A stretch of DNA of 64,000 bases from Deferrivibrio essentukiensis (GTDB lineage: Bacteria; Chrysiogenota; Deferribacteres; Deferribacterales; Deferrivibrionaceae), in NCBI RefSeq assembly GCF_020480685.1, contig NZ_JAJAFU010000001.1, positions 160,695 to 224,694 on the forward strand. The letters are read 5' to 3'. The notes beneath the pieces were generated by a model. That model was given only the letters and a program-made list of their open reading frames with translations. It did no database searches and had not been told where the DNA came from. The position numbers and the translations under genes were made by a program. This document shows positions 18,305 to 28,128 of this stretch, in pieces (the first letter of the stretch is position 1; every line of letters begins with the position of its first letter).

Positions 18305-18875
18305 AGGTAAGGATTTAAGAGAATTAGCTAAGAGTTATGATGTAACCGTATTTAAAAATGGGAAGAAAAATAAAGGTTGGGCTGGCCATGTTATAGAGCA
18401 TTACCTAGGTTTACCTATTAATTCAGCTCAATCTCCTAACTTTGGCTCATGGGAGTTAAAAACAATATCTTTAAAAAAACTTAAAAACGGAAATTTAACA
18501 ATCAAAGAAACTATGGCAATTACCATGATTGATCCGTTTAATGTTAAGAATACACCATTTGAAGAAAGTCATTTACTGGCAAAAATGAAGAAAATACTGA
18601 TACTATCCAGAATATGGGAGGGTGTTAATGAGCCGGCTTCTGTGGTATATGGAATACATACATTCAATATTGAAAACGATGAAATATATGCACAAATTAA
18701 AGAAGACTATGAATTGGTAAGAAAGACGATTATAGATAAAGGGTTTGATGCATTGAGTGGTAAAATGGGAAAATTTGTCCAGCCTAGAACAAAAGGTGCC
18801 GGTCATGGTTCAACTTCACGAGCTTTTTATGCTAGGGTTCCTTTTTTAAAAAAAGTAATATTGTTAAATGATTAA
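18264..18875 (+). CDS. MutH/MvaI/Sau3AI-like restriction endonuclease
   Basis: 203 residues from the ATG at 18264, seven bases after GGAG (an ATG at 18246 is also in frame). It resembles MutH/Sau3AI-class GATC nucleases: LRELAKSY, then KGWAGHVIEHYLGLP, then NFGSWELKTISL. In this superfamily the metal-binding pattern is E ... D-x(4-6)-E-x-K. Here the ELK dyad and the earlier Glu (VIEH) are present, but the Asp position reads Asn. The 3' end has PRTKGAGHGSTSRAFYARVPFLKK. The gene overlaps the upstream methyltransferase by 41 bases and the downstream one by 8, the packed order methylase-nuclease-methylase. If the Asn replaces an essential Asp, the enzyme could be weak or inactive. Confidence 0.78.
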   Translation: MDREKAHLLLQELKGKDLRELAKSYDVTVFKNGKKNKGWAGHVIEHYLGLPINSAQSPNFGSWELKTISLKKLKNGNLTIKETMAITMIDPFNVKNTPFEESHLLAKMKKILILSRIWEGVNEPASVVYGIHTFNIENDEIYAQIKEDYELVRKTIIDKGFDALSGKMGKFVQPRTKGAGHGSTSRAFYARVPFLKKVILLND

Positions 18876-19746
18876 ACCATATTTCAAATCAAAAGACAAA
18901 GCATTTATTTTACTACACGGTGATGTGTTTGAACTTTTACCGCAATTTGACTTTAAATTTGATATGGTTTTTGCCGACCCACCTTATTTTTTGTCTAATG
19001 ATGGGCTGACTATAAAAAACGGGAAAATAACGAGTGTTAATAAAGGGGAATGGGATAAATCAAAGGGTTTTAAATTCGTTAATGATTTTAATCGAAGGTG
19101 GCTAGAGCTTATTCGAGATAAAATGAAAGAGGACGCTACTATCTGGATAAGTGGCACTATTCATAATGTTTTTAGTATTGGGCAAATTTTAACTGAGCTT
19201 GATTTTAAAATATTAAATGTAATTACTTGGCAAAAAACAAATCCGCCTCCAAATTTTTCATGTCGTTATTTTACTCACTCAACAGAGCAGATAATTTGGG
19301 CAAGAAAAAATGCAAAAGTGCCGCATTATTTCAATTATGAATTAATGAAAGAATTAAATAACGGAAAGCAAATGACAGATGTATGGAGATTACCTGCTAT
19401 TGCAAAGTGGGAAAAAACTTGTGGCAAACACCCAACACAAAAACCATTATCTGTATTAACACGAATAATTCTTGCTTCAACCAAACAAGATGCTTGGATT
19501 TTAGATCCATTTACTGGAAGTAGTACAACAGGAATTGCTGCGAATATATTAAATAGAAAATTTTTGGGGATTGATATTGAGGAAGAATATCTTGAAATAA
19601 GTAAAAATAGAAAAATTGAAATAGAAAATGAAACAATATTGAATGAATATAGAAAAAAACTGCAAGGGTTTAAAAATGAAAATCAGCTGGAAAGTTGCTT
19701 GCTAAGAGAGCCTATTGAAGAATATGATTTAGATTTACCTTTATAA
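18868..19746 (+). CDS. Second adenine methyltransferase, DpnA (M2.DpnII) type
   Basis: 292 residues. Beta-class amino-methyltransferase order: FADPPYFLS near residue 37 comes before the cofactor motif LDPFTGSSTTGIAA near the C-terminus. The segment WQKTNPPPNFSCRYFTHSTEQIIWARK and the KHPTQKP motif are those of DpnA-like enzymes. In the DpnII system these methylate GATC also on single-stranded DNA and protect incoming DNA during transformation. It overlaps the nuclease gene by 8 bases. No promoter is seen within the cassette, so all three genes share a transcript. Confidence 0.9.
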   Translation: MIKPYFKSKDKAFILLHGDVFELLPQFDFKFDMVFADPPYFLSNDGLTIKNGKITSVNKGEWDKSKGFKFVNDFNRRWLELIRDKMKEDATIWISGTIHNVFSIGQILTELDFKILNVITWQKTNPPPNFSCRYFTHSTEQIIWARKNAKVPHYFNYELMKELNNGKQMTDVWRLPAIAKWEKTCGKHPTQKPLSVLTRIILASTKQDAWILDPFTGSSTTGIAANILNRKFLGIDIEEEYLEISKNRKIEIENETILNEYRKKLQGFKNENQLESCLLREPIEEYDLDLPL

Positions 19747-19875
19747 TTCAGTGATGATAAGAATAGTTATTGATTTTGTTATGGTAAATTGAGGTAAGAT
19801 ATGCAATAGTTTAAAACTTCTGTTGATTATTTCACTCAAAAGTAATAAATGATTCAAAAAAAATAAGGATGTAAT

Positions 19876-20673
19876 ATGGGAAAAACACAATATATTCAGG
19901 ACACGCCGCTTTATGTTGGCACAAGCGGATACAAGTATGATGACTGGAAAGGGACATTTTATCCCCAAAATGTATCAAATTATGATATGTTAAATGAGTA
20001 CTGTAAATATTTTAACTTTTTAGAGCTTACCTATACTTTTTATAAGATGCCAATTTTAAAAACTACTATGAGTATTGCTGAAAGGTTGAAAGGGAATACC
20101 AAAGTATCCATCAGAATAAATAAGATATTTATGAAAGGGAAATATACGGCAGATGATTTAAAAGAGTTTAAAGATGCTGTGGCCCCGTTGTTAAAAGAAG
20201 ATATAGGGATAGCGTATCTGTGTGATTTTAGTACAAAATTTTCTGCTTCAAAGGCAAATTTTGAACTGATGCTTAAGCTGAAAGATGATTTTAATGAGTT
20301 ACCTATATTTTTTGAGCTGCCAAGCAGGACTTGGTATAAAGAAAGATATTTGGAAGATATGAGGACACATTCTCTGGGCTTGGTTGTTGTAGACATGCCT
20401 AAAACAACAGGATTTGCGCCATATTATCCTGTAACAACAAACAGTAATACTTATTTTAGACTTTATGGTAGAAGCAATCTTTGGATGATTCCTGAAGAGA
20501 AGATTTTAAACTACTCTTACAAAGAGGAAGAGCTTCAGAAAGTTTATGAAGATATAAGAAAGCTTAGTATCGTTTCTAATAATGTGTTTGTTTCATTTTG
20601 CAATCTTGAAAATGGCAGAGCAGCAGTCAATGCGCTGTATTTTGCCGATATGGCGGGGAAAAAAGATGAATAA
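19876..20673 (+). CDS. DUF72 (YecE-like) protein
   Basis: 265 residues. Begins with LYVGTSGYKYDDWKGTFYP, the diagnostic opening of the DUF72/YecE family, a TIM-barrel-like fold of unknown biochemical role. It continues with the family pattern YCKYFNFLELTYTFYKMP, and ELPSRTWYKERY and YFRLYGRSNLW near the end. Ribosome site AAGGATG precedes the ATG. Its 3' end overlaps the aminomutase-like gene by 8 bases, so the two are translationally coupled. No function is established for the family. Confidence 0.85.
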   Translation: MGKTQYIQDTPLYVGTSGYKYDDWKGTFYPQNVSNYDMLNEYCKYFNFLELTYTFYKMPILKTTMSIAERLKGNTKVSIRINKIFMKGKYTADDLKEFKDAVAPLLKEDIGIAYLCDFSTKFSASKANFELMLKLKDDFNELPIFFELPSRTWYKERYLEDMRTHSLGLVVVDMPKTTGFAPYYPVTTNSNTYFRLYGRSNLWMIPEEKILNYSYKEEELQKVYEDIRKLSIVSNNVFVSFCNLENGRAAVNALYFADMAGKKDE

Positions 20674-21952
20674 AATTTACAAAAAATATTCTGCAAAATT
20701 TTTTGAATCGGGGCAGCTTTTCAATGAAAAGTTTTTGAATATTTTTCCCGGCGGTGTTTGTCACGATATAAGGTTTTTTGAACCTTTCCCTTTTGTGATA
20801 AAGAAATCCAAAGGCCCTTATATATATTCTATTGAAGGTAACAGGTTGATAGATTTATGGATGGGACACTATGCAAATATCCTTGGTCATTGTGATAAAA
20901 ATCTTTTAAAGCAAGTGATTCAGGCAGAAAAAAATGGATGGCATACAGGTATTATAAATGAATATCAGTTAAAGTTGGCAGAGTCAGTTAAATCAGCAAT
21001 CCCTGAAGTTGAAAAACTAAGGTTTTGTACTTCAGGGACAGAGGCCACAATGTACGCCACAAGACTTGCAAGGGCATACACTGAGAAGAGTATCGTTGTT
21101 AAAATTAAAGGTGGCTGGCACGGTGGTAATTCTGACCTTGCATATCAGGTAAAGCCTCCATTTGAAAACAGATGTGATGAAACTGTTGCAATCCCCTTTA
21201 ATAACATTGATGAGTCAAGTAAAATTTTGAATGCAATAAAACAGAAAGTTGCATGTATTATAATTGAGCCTGTGTTGGGTGCTGGCGGTGGTATTGCTGC
21301 GGATGAAAAATATCTTAAATTCTTAAGAAAATTTTGCGACGAAAATGGCAGTGTTTTGATTTTTGATGAGACTATTACAGGGTTTAGATTCAGGTACGGT
21401 AGTATTTCTGAGGTGTTTGGTGTGTCGCCCGATATGATTACAATGGGTAAAATCATTGGTGGCGGTTTTCCGATTGGGTGTTACGGTGGTAAAAAAGAGA
21501 TAATGGAGTTGATATTAACCAAAAAGGTTATTACCGGTGGCGGTACATTTTCTGCAACTGTGCCTGCTATGGTTGCAGGGGTAACAACACTAAAGCAGCT
21601 AAAATATCTTAATTATGATGAACTGAATAAATCGGGTGAAAATCTTATAGGTGCGGTATCGGAAATTGTCAAAAACCTTAAAATAAATGCCCTTGTCAAG
21701 GGCTACAGGTCACTTTTTTCTATCTCATTTTTTGAAAAAGGATTTAGCCTCAACGATTTTTCAGTTGGTAATATTTTGAGTAATGAGTCTTCTCGACTTG
21801 ATAATCTTTTTAAGGTAATTTTAATCAATAATGGCATATACACAATGCATGGTGGTGGCGCCTTGTCGTTTTCTCATATTGAAAGAAAACTCGAAAAGAA
21901 AATTGCCGATATATATTTGAAATCTCTAAAAGAATATAAAAAGTTTGCCTAA
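20666..21952 (+). CDS. Class-III aminotransferase, glutamate-1-semialdehyde-aminomutase-like
   Basis: 428 residues from the ATG at 20666. The sequence follows HemL closely: PGGVCHDIRFF, the GTEATMYATRLARAYT phosphate-binding stretch, KIKGGWHGG, IFDETITGFRF, and the PLP lysine in GKIIGGGFPIGCYGG. HemL converts glutamate-1-semialdehyde to 5-aminolevulinate. Differences from true HemL (GGTFSATVPAM where HemL has GGTLSGNPLAM) and its operon with a DUF72 gene and an FlhB-like gene suggest a paralogue with another amino substrate. It overlaps the next gene in a TAATG junction. The class is certain; HemL identity is doubtful. Confidence 0.75.
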   Translation: MNKIYKKYSAKFFESGQLFNEKFLNIFPGGVCHDIRFFEPFPFVIKKSKGPYIYSIEGNRLIDLWMGHYANILGHCDKNLLKQVIQAEKNGWHTGIINEYQLKLAESVKSAIPEVEKLRFCTSGTEATMYATRLARAYTEKSIVVKIKGGWHGGNSDLAYQVKPPFENRCDETVAIPFNNIDESSKILNAIKQKVACIIIEPVLGAGGGIAADEKYLKFLRKFCDENGSVLIFDETITGFRFRYGSISEVFGVSPDMITMGKIIGGGFPIGCYGGKKEIMELILTKKVITGGGTFSATVPAMVAGVTTLKQLKYLNYDELNKSGENLIGAVSEIVKNLKINALVKGYRSLFSISFFEKGFSLNDFSVGNILSNESSRLDNLFKVILINNGIYTMHGGGALSFSHIERKLEKKIADIYLKSLKEYKKFA

Positions 21953-22227
21953 TGAAATTTACAAGAAAAAAAGCTACGGCACTAAAATATGACCCTGAAA
22001 AAAATAAAGCTCCGGTGGTTACTGCCAAAGGTCAGGGGTATGTGGCTGAAGAGATACTAAAGCGTGCCCGTGAGCACGGAATTGAGATAAAAGAAGACCC
22101 AAATCTTGTAGAAGCACTTTCCAAAATAGAAATTTATACTGAGATACCGGAAGAGCTTTACAAGGCAGTAGCTTTGATATTGTCTGAAGTTTATAAAATC
22201 AACGAAAAATTTAGAAGAAAAGTTTGA
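21952..22227 (+). CDS. FlhB-like (FhlB2/YlqH) export-switch domain protein
   Basis: 91 residues corresponding only to the cytoplasmic C-terminal domain of FlhB/YscU: KKATALKYDPEKNKAPVVTAKGQGYVAEEILKRAREHGIEIKED. The autocleavage NPTH of real FlhB is replaced by NKAPVV, as in the stand-alone FlhB-like proteins found in many flagellated bacteria and in Bacillus YlqH. The C-terminus ALILSEVYKINEKFRRK matches. There are no membrane helices. Translation is coupled to the upstream aminotransferase (TAATG). A role in flagellar export is plausible but not proven for this subfamily. Confidence 0.85.
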   Translation: MKFTRKKATALKYDPEKNKAPVVTAKGQGYVAEEILKRAREHGIEIKEDPNLVEALSKIEIYTEIPEELYKAVALILSEVYKINEKFRRKV

Positions 22228-22340
22228 TTCTTGTTTAACGTGTTTTTTTAATCTTTATCCTACTAAATTTATATGTTTACTTTTTAAAATTTGCTCATAT
22301 ATTTTATCAACATAACAAATACAAATGATTGAGGTTAAAT

Positions 22341-22991
22341 ATGGATTTGAATAGCATGTTGGCAAATTTTAAACAAGAAAGGCTTAAAGAGATTCCAGAT
22401 GAAATCAAATTAATAATGAAAAAAGCGACTGATGATTTGGTGGCATCCAAAATAGAGGAAAAATTGCCAAAAGTTGGGAGTAAAGCCATAGATTTCACGC
22501 TGAAGAATCATTTGGGGAAAGAATTCAAATTGTCAGAAGCTGTAAAAAACAGATTTGTTATTTTGACTTTCTATAGAGGTGGCTGGTGTCCATATTGCAA
22601 TCTGCAGCTTAATTATCTTAATAGCAGACTTGATGAATTTAATTCTGTAAATGCTGACCTTGTGGCCGTATCCCCCGAGTTGCCAGATTTTGCTGACAAA
22701 ACCATTGACAGACACGGATTAAAGTTTCAGGTATTATCTGATGTAGGGAATAAAGTTGCAAAGAAGTATAATCTTGTGTTCAAACTTCCTGATGAATTGG
22801 TTGCTCTATACTTAAAACTTGGGCATAATTTAAGTGCATATAATGGAAATGAAAATGCTGAAATACCAGTGCCTGCAACTTTTGTAATAAACAGCGATAT
22901 GAGAATTAGTTACAGTTTTGGTAAGGCTGACTATACAGTTAGGGCTGAGCCTGATGAAATAATTGAAGCTATAAAAAGGGAGACAGTGTAG
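22341..22991 (+). CDS. Peroxiredoxin-like (AhpC/TSA) protein
   Basis: 216 residues. Thioredoxin-fold peroxidase with the redox motif FYRGGWCPYCNLQLNYLN at about residue 85, i.e. a C-P-Y-C pair where the first Cys is the peroxidatic one. The N-terminal half has the SKAIDFTLKNHLGKEFKLSE strand-turn of AhpC/TSA domains. It matches the CPYC subgroup of peroxiredoxin-like proteins, about 210 residues long. The start ATG at 22341 follows TGAGGT; a TTG at 22329 is in frame but less likely. Single gene in its own interval. It probably reduces peroxides in the cytoplasm. Confidence 0.85.
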   Translation: MDLNSMLANFKQERLKEIPDEIKLIMKKATDDLVASKIEEKLPKVGSKAIDFTLKNHLGKEFKLSEAVKNRFVILTFYRGGWCPYCNLQLNYLNSRLDEFNSVNADLVAVSPELPDFADKTIDRHGLKFQVLSDVGNKVAKKYNLVFKLPDELVALYLKLGHNLSAYNGNENAEIPVPATFVINSDMRISYSFGKADYTVRAEPDEIIEAIKRETV

Positions 22992-23058
22992 TTATTTTGA
23001 CTTTGAAAGATATTTTTTTGATGTTTATTTACTTTAAATATGCTAAAATTATTTTGCT

Positions 23059-24090
23059 ATGCGGACAGTTAAAATTGAAGTCAGTCTAAAACAGATTTTT
23101 TTGCTGGTGTTCCTTTTCTTGTTATTTGTTGTTGTCAATAAATTAAAAGATATAGTAACCACTTTTGCCATATCAATACTACTTGCTTATTTATTTGACC
23201 CGTTAATTGATTATTTGGAAAAAAAGAGGATGGGGCGTACTTTTGCAATTGTAGCTGTGTTTTTAATATTTTCATTAATTCTTGCTATGGTTGTTATATT
23301 TGTATTGCCTATTTTGTATTCTGAGCTTCTGACAATAATTAATAATTTTCCGAAATATTTTCAGATTTTTTCCGCAAAGATTGAAACCTACGCTAAAAAT
23401 ATAAACCCTGAATTTGATATAAATATGCTTAAAGATTTTGTTTTAGGAAAGTTTGATGTACTGTCAAAGTTTTTATTCTCCTTTACAAAGAATTTTACGT
23501 CCTCGGTTTATACGTTTGTTCAGTCTTTTTTTAATTTTATGATTATACCTATATTGGTTTTTTATTTTTTGAAAGATTTTGATTTGATAAAAGATAAATT
23601 TTTTAAAATCGCCAACAAAAATTTTGGAAACTTGAATATAGAGAATTCATTTTATGAGTTTAATGAAATTATCAGCAGGTATTTTAGAGGTCAGCTGTTT
23701 GTAGTCACTTTTCTCGGGATAAGTTACTCAGCTTTGCTGGTAATTGTGGGGGTAGATGGCGGACTTTTGATAGGAGTAATATCGGGGATACTAAGCTTTA
23801 TCCCTTATTTCGGGTTTTTGTTTGGTTTTGTTTCTTCAATTGTAATGTCTTATTTGCAATTTGGTGATTTCTTTCACCCTCTGTATATCATAATAGGTTT
23901 TACCGTGATTCAATTTATAGAAAGTAATATTGTTACGCCTAAATTTGTTGGTGAATCTTTGGGACTTCATCCTACTGCTGTGATATTTGCTTTGATGGTG
24001 GGGGGCTATCTTTTGGGGCTTGGCGGGATGATTTTTTCTTTACCGGTAGCAGCATTCCTCAAAATTTATCTTAAAAGAAAATTTGTGTAA
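23059..24090 (+). CDS. AI-2E family (PerM-like) transporter
   Basis: 343 residues with eight or so membrane segments. The large central polar region and the conserved block GVISGILSFIPYFGFLFGFVSSIV, then ESNIVTPKFVGESLGLHPTAVIFALMVGG near the end, identify the AI-2E exporter/PerM (UPF0118) family. Members export autoinducer-2 or exchange ions; the real substrate varies. Length is normal. It stands alone, immediately upstream of the hut promoter. A short gap to the preceding peroxiredoxin suggests possible read-through. Confidence 0.9.
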   Translation: MRTVKIEVSLKQIFLLVFLFLLFVVVNKLKDIVTTFAISILLAYLFDPLIDYLEKKRMGRTFAIVAVFLIFSLILAMVVIFVLPILYSELLTIINNFPKYFQIFSAKIETYAKNINPEFDINMLKDFVLGKFDVLSKFLFSFTKNFTSSVYTFVQSFFNFMIIPILVFYFLKDFDLIKDKFFKIANKNFGNLNIENSFYEFNEIISRYFRGQLFVVTFLGISYSALLVIVGVDGGLLIGVISGILSFIPYFGFLFGFVSSIVMSYLQFGDFFHPLYIIIGFTVIQFIESNIVTPKFVGESLGLHPTAVIFALMVGGYLLGLGGMIFSLPVAAFLKIYLKRKFV

Positions 24091-24115
24091 TACAATCAAT
24101 ACTTAAAAAAGCTTA

Positions 24116-24144
24116 TTGACGTTCTTTGTTAACTTGTATATACA
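24116..24144 (+). promoter_or_regulatory. Promoter of the hut operon
   Basis: TTGACG at 24116-24121 and TATACA at 24139-24144 with a 17-base spacer. The -10 box lies inside the palindromic operator, so repressor binding would block polymerase directly. Confidence 0.7.
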
Positions 24145-24156
24145 AGTATATACAAG
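24133..24156 (+). promoter_or_regulatory. HutC-type operator
   Basis: CTTGTATATACAAG is a perfect 14-base palindrome. It runs directly into TATATACAAG, making a second overlapping half-site and an almost fully symmetric 24-base element. TTGTATATACAA-like sequences are typical HutC targets in the GntR/HutC family. Position over the -10 box, 13 bases before the hutC start, indicates autorepression. Confidence 0.8.
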
Positions 24157-24168
24157 TTAGGAGTGTTT

Positions 24169-24915
24169 ATGATTCCAAGTTATGTTAAAATAAAAAAATT
24201 TATTGTTGATAGTATTCAATCTGCCAGCTTGAAACCAGGAGACAGAGTATTTTCAGAAAATGAGCTCGCAAAAAAATTTAAAGTCAGTCGGATGACTGCA
24301 AATAAAGCGATAAATGAGCTTGTGTCGGATGGTTTCTTAGTGAGAATTCAAGGGAAAGGGACTTATGTGGCAGGTGAAAGCAGAGTCTCAGAAATTTTGG
24401 AAATTAAAAATATCAAAGAGGAGATAACCCAACTTGGCAAAAAATACTCAATTAAAGTTTATGAGATAGAGGATATAAAAGCAGCCTCAAGTATCAGTAA
24501 AATAATGGGGTTAAAAGCCGGGGAAAGGGTATATCGCGGAATATTTGTACATTTGGCTGATGGTGTCCCTTTTCAGTTTGAAGAAAGGTATGTTAATAAA
24601 AAACTGGTACCTGATTTTATAAAATGTGATTTTTTTATTGAAACTCCCCACGAATATCTTATGAAAACTATACCGCTAAGTGAGGCAGAGCACATAGTGC
24701 AGGCAGTATTGCCGGATAAAGATGTTAGCCAGCTTTTAGGTATATCTTTAAATACCCCTTGTCTGTGTCTTACACGTCGAACATGGTTTGATGATACAAT
24801 AGTTACATATGCAAGATTTATTTCGCCTGGAGACAGGTACAAAATAGGCACTAAGTTTAAGTTTAATCAGCATGGCTCAATTGTAAGAAAATCGGTTAAT
24901 TTGGAGGCAAAATGA
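24169..24915 (+). CDS. hutC: Histidine-utilisation repressor HutC (GntR family)
   Basis: 248 residues. N-terminal winged helix-turn-helix (about 1-70: SVKPGDR-like LKPGDRVFSENELAKKFKVSRMTANKAINELV ... RIQGKGTYVA). It is joined to a UTRA ligand domain (about 90-240: RGIFVHLADGVPFQFEERYVN, SLNTPCLCLTRRTW, ISPGDRYKI). HutC represses hut genes until urocanate binds. The ATG at 24169 follows TTAGGAG; an in-frame GTG at 24163 overlaps that site. The stop overlaps hutH by 4 bases. The palindromic operator just upstream gives negative autoregulation. Confidence 0.93.
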   Translation: MIPSYVKIKKFIVDSIQSASLKPGDRVFSENELAKKFKVSRMTANKAINELVSDGFLVRIQGKGTYVAGESRVSEILEIKNIKEEITQLGKKYSIKVYEIEDIKAASSISKIMGLKAGERVYRGIFVHLADGVPFQFEERYVNKKLVPDFIKCDFFIETPHEYLMKTIPLSEAEHIVQAVLPDKDVSQLLGISLNTPCLCLTRRTWFDDTIVTYARFISPGDRYKIGTKFKFNQHGSIVRKSVNLEAK

Positions 24916-26477
24916 AAAAGTTTTATTTAGGTAAAGACAAACTCACCCTTTTTATTATCAATAAGATACTAAATAAAGACGTTGTGTTGGAGATTTCAGA
25001 GGAAGTTAAAGAGAAGATTGAAAAATCATATCGTGCTACACAGACGGCAGCTGCAAGAGAAAACCCTGTATATGGTGTTAATACAGGCTTTGGCCCCCTA
25101 TGTTCTACTAAGATTTCAACATCTGAAACGGTTAAACTCCAATACAATATTTTAAAAAGCCATAGTGCGGGAGTGGGTGATAATTTGCCAGATGATATTG
25201 TTAAGATTATGCTTATTCTAAAAGCTCATTCTTTATCTTTTGGATACTCAGGTGTGAATATTGATACTATAAAAAGGATGTTGTGGTTTGTGGAAAATGA
25301 TGTTTTCCCTGTTGTGCCATGTCAAGGCTCGGTAGGAGCTTCTGGTGATTTAGCTCCGCTTGCTCATCTATTTTTGCCTTTGATAGGTCAGGGGCAGGTA
25401 AAATATAATGGTAAAGTTTGTGATACTTTTGAAGTGTATAGCAAGTTCGGCTTAAACCCTGTTGAATTGGGGCCTAAAGAAGGGTTGGCATTAATCAACG
25501 GGACACAATTTATGGCGGCTTTTGGTGTAAAGTCCCTGCTTAGAATGAATAATCTTCTTGATAATGCTGATATAATAGGAGCGATGTCCTTGGAGGCACT
25601 TATGGGCTCTGTCAAACCTTTTGAAGAAAGGCTACATAAATTAAGAGCCTATGTAGGTTGTCTTTATGTAGCGCACAGATTTAGAAAGCTGCTTGAAGGC
25701 TCAGAGATATTGAAAGCGCATGAATATTGCGATAGGGTGCAAGATCCATATTCACTAAGATGCATCCCGCAGGTTCATGGTGCTTCACGAAATGCCTATC
25801 TGCATATGAAAGATATCGTTTTGACTGAAATAAACTCTGTAACGGATAATCCTATTATTTTCGGAGAGGATGATATAATTAGTGGAGGTAATTTTCACGG
25901 TCAGCCTATAGCACTTCCAATGGATTATGCTTGTTTTGCTATGAGTGAAATCGGCAATATTTCAGATAGAAGGATATATTTGCTTCTTGAAGGGAAAGTG
26001 GGGTTACCAAAACTATTAATGAAAGATACTGGGATAAATTCCGGTTTTATGATTCCACAGTATACATCTGCAGCCCTTGTGACTGAGAATAAAACACTAT
26101 GCTTCCCTGCCAGTGCTGACAGTGTGCCAACATCACTTGGACAGGAAGACCATGTGAGTATGGGTTCAATAAGTGGAAGGAAGCTTGATAAAGTGCTTGA
26201 TAACTTGGAGAATATTTTGGCAGTTGAACTTCTGTGTGCTGCCCAGGCCTTTGATTTTAGAAGACCTTTAAAATCGAGCATATTTTTGGAAGAGTGTCAC
26301 GAAGTTGTGAGAAAAATAATTGATCACGCCGATGAGGACAGAATATTTGCTGAAGACCTGAAAAAAGCGGCAGATATAATCAGGCAAGGATTGATGGTGA
26401 GTGTAACGGAAGAGATAGCAAAAACGAAGAATATAGATTTAAAAGGGGGATTTGATGAGTTATTTGGAATTTATTAA
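24912..26477 (+). CDS. hutH: Histidine ammonia-lyase
   Basis: 521 residues. Removes ammonia from histidine to make urocanate, the first step of histidine breakdown. The autocatalytic MIO cofactor triad Ala-Ser-Gly is in [14 protein letters not shown] at about residues 143-145. Also seen: [10 protein letters not shown], the substrate loop, and QEDHVSMGS in the C-terminal half. Translation is coupled to hutC (ATGA overlap), and the 3' end overlaps hutU. Length is typical. Confidence 0.98.
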   Translation: MKKFYLGKDKLTLFIINKILNKDVVLEISEEVKEKIEKSYRATQTAAARENPVYGVNTGFGPLCSTKISTSETVKLQYNILKSHSAGVGDNLPDDIVKIMLILKAHSLSFGYSGVNIDTIKRMLWFVENDVFPVVPCQGSVGASGDLAPLAHLFLPLIGQGQVKYNGKVCDTFEVYSKFGLNPVELGPKEGLALINGTQFMAAFGVKSLLRMNNLLDNADIIGAMSLEALMGSVKPFEERLHKLRAYVGCLYVAHRFRKLLEGSEILKAHEYCDRVQDPYSLRCIPQVHGASRNAYLHMKDIVLTEINSVTDNPIIFGEDDIISGGNFHGQPIALPMDYACFAMSEIGNISDRRIYLLLEGKVGLPKLLMKDTGINSGFMIPQYTSAALVTENKTLCFPASADSVPTSLGQEDHVSMGSISGRKLDKVLDNLENILAVELLCAAQAFDFRRPLKSSIFLEECHEVVRKIIDHADEDRIFAEDLKKAADIIRQGLMVSVTEEIAKTKNIDLKGGFDELFGIY

Positions 26478-28125
26478 GAGATATGCAAATCATCCGGAGT
26501 ACAAAGCTCCTACAGGTGATAAGCTTAATGCAAAATCATGGCAAACGGAAGCACCTTTACGCATGCTTTTGAATAATCTTGATAGAGAAGTGGCGGAAGA
26601 CCCTGCAAATCTCATAGTTTATGGCGGGACTGGACAGGCGGCAAGAAACCCGGAAGCTTTAAAAAATATCATAAACATCTTGCTGGAGCTTGATAATGAA
26701 CACAGTTTGTTAGTCCAGTCGGGTAAGCCTGTTGGCGTGGTGAGGACTCACGAAGAAGCACCAAGAGTACTTATTGCCAACAGCAATTTAGTCCCGAAGT
26801 GGGCTGATTGGGAATATTTTAATCAACTTAAAGAAAGAGGGCTGATTATGTATGGTCAGATGACCGCTGGAAGCTGGATTTACATAGGTTCTCAAGGAAT
26901 TTTACAAGGGACTTATGAAACTTTTGTAGAATGTGGGAATAAATATTTTAATGGTGATTTGAGAGGTAAGCTTCTTGTTACAGGGGGATTAGGTGGAATG
27001 GGTGGCGCTCAGCCTTTGGCTGCTACTTTGGCAGGTGCAACATTTTTGGGGATAGATGTTGACCCTGAAAGAATTAAAAAAAGACTTGATACAAAGTATT
27101 TGGACGTGATGACCGAGTCCTATGAGGAAGCAGTCAAACTTGTATTAGATGCTAAAACACAGAAAAAATCCATCTCCGTAGGACTTGTGGGAAATGCCGC
27201 TGATGTATTGGAAAAACTGCTAGAGGATGGGATAATCCCTGAAATAGTAACTGATCAGACATCTGCCCATGACCCAGTAAATGGGTATGTCCCATCAGGT
27301 ATGAGTCTAAAAGAGGCGTTTGAGCTTAGAAAAAATGACCCGAAGAAATATAGGGAATTATCCATTAGGACTATTGCCCGTCACGTAACTGCTATGCTTA
27401 AAATGAAAAAGAGAGGGAGTATAGTTTTCGATTATGGTAATAATATAAGAGAATTTGCTAAAGAGGGAGGAGTGCAAAATGCGTTTGAATTTAACGGCTT
27501 TGTCCCTGAGTTTGTAAGACCACTTTTTTGTGAAGGTAAAGGACCTTTCAGGTGGGCTGCATTATCCGGCGACCCGGAAGATATTTATGTGACTGACAGG
27601 GCTTTAATTGAAGCTTTTCCCGAAAATAAACACATGATTCACTGGCTTGAAGAGGCACAGAAAAAGATTACTTTTCAAGGTCTGCCCAGTAGAATTTGCT
27701 GGCTTGGCTTAGGTGAAAGGGAGAAAGCCGGGCTAATATTTAATAAGCTTGTAAAGACCGGCAAGGTAAAAGCGCCGATTGTTATTGGTAGAGACCATCT
27801 TGATTGTGGCTCTGTAGCCTCTCCTAATAGAGAAACTGAAGGGATGAAGGACGGAAGTGATGCCATTTCTGACTGGCCGCTTTTAAATTTAATGTCAAAT
27901 ACAGCCGGCGGAGCCACATGGGTATCTTTTCACCACGGCGGAGGCGTCGGTATAGGTTACTCTCAGCATGCAGGGATGGTTATTTTGGCTGATGGTACAG
28001 AGAGAGCTGAGCGCTGCATTAGGCGCGTCCTTTTTAATGACCCTGCTATGGGAATCTTTAGACACGCAGATGCGGGTTATGAAAAAGCGATAGAAGTAGG
28101 TAACAGATTTGGGATTTTGGGGTAA
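26455..28125 (+). CDS. hutU: Urocanate hydratase
   Basis: 556 residues. NAD-dependent conversion of urocanate to imidazolonepropionate. Family blocks: [32 protein letters not shown] (NAD-binding), [48 protein letters not shown]. The ATG at 26455 follows GGGGGA within the end of hutH (23-base overlap); a TTG at 26452 is also in frame. HutG starts four bases downstream. Confidence 0.98.
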   Translation: MSYLEFIKRYANHPEYKAPTGDKLNAKSWQTEAPLRMLLNNLDREVAEDPANLIVYGGTGQAARNPEALKNIINILLELDNEHSLLVQSGKPVGVVRTHEEAPRVLIANSNLVPKWADWEYFNQLKERGLIMYGQMTAGSWIYIGSQGILQGTYETFVECGNKYFNGDLRGKLLVTGGLGGMGGAQPLAATLAGATFLGIDVDPERIKKRLDTKYLDVMTESYEEAVKLVLDAKTQKKSISVGLVGNAADVLEKLLEDGIIPEIVTDQTSAHDPVNGYVPSGMSLKEAFELRKNDPKKYRELSIRTIARHVTAMLKMKKRGSIVFDYGNNIREFAKEGGVQNAFEFNGFVPEFVRPLFCEGKGPFRWAALSGDPEDIYVTDRALIEAFPENKHMIHWLEEAQKKITFQGLPSRICWLGLGEREKAGLIFNKLVKTGKVKAPIVIGRDHLDCGSVASPNRETEGMKDGSDAISDWPLLNLMSNTAGGATWVSFHHGGGVGIGYSQHAGMVILADGTERAERCIRRVLFNDPAMGIFRHADAGYEKAIEVGNRFGILG

Positions 28126-28128
28126 GCT

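Noticed and set aside
20666..21952. Calling the class-III aminotransferase hemL outright
   Set aside because: The signature around GGTFSATVPAM differs from true HemL and the neighbours are unrelated to haem synthesis; kept as HemL-like.
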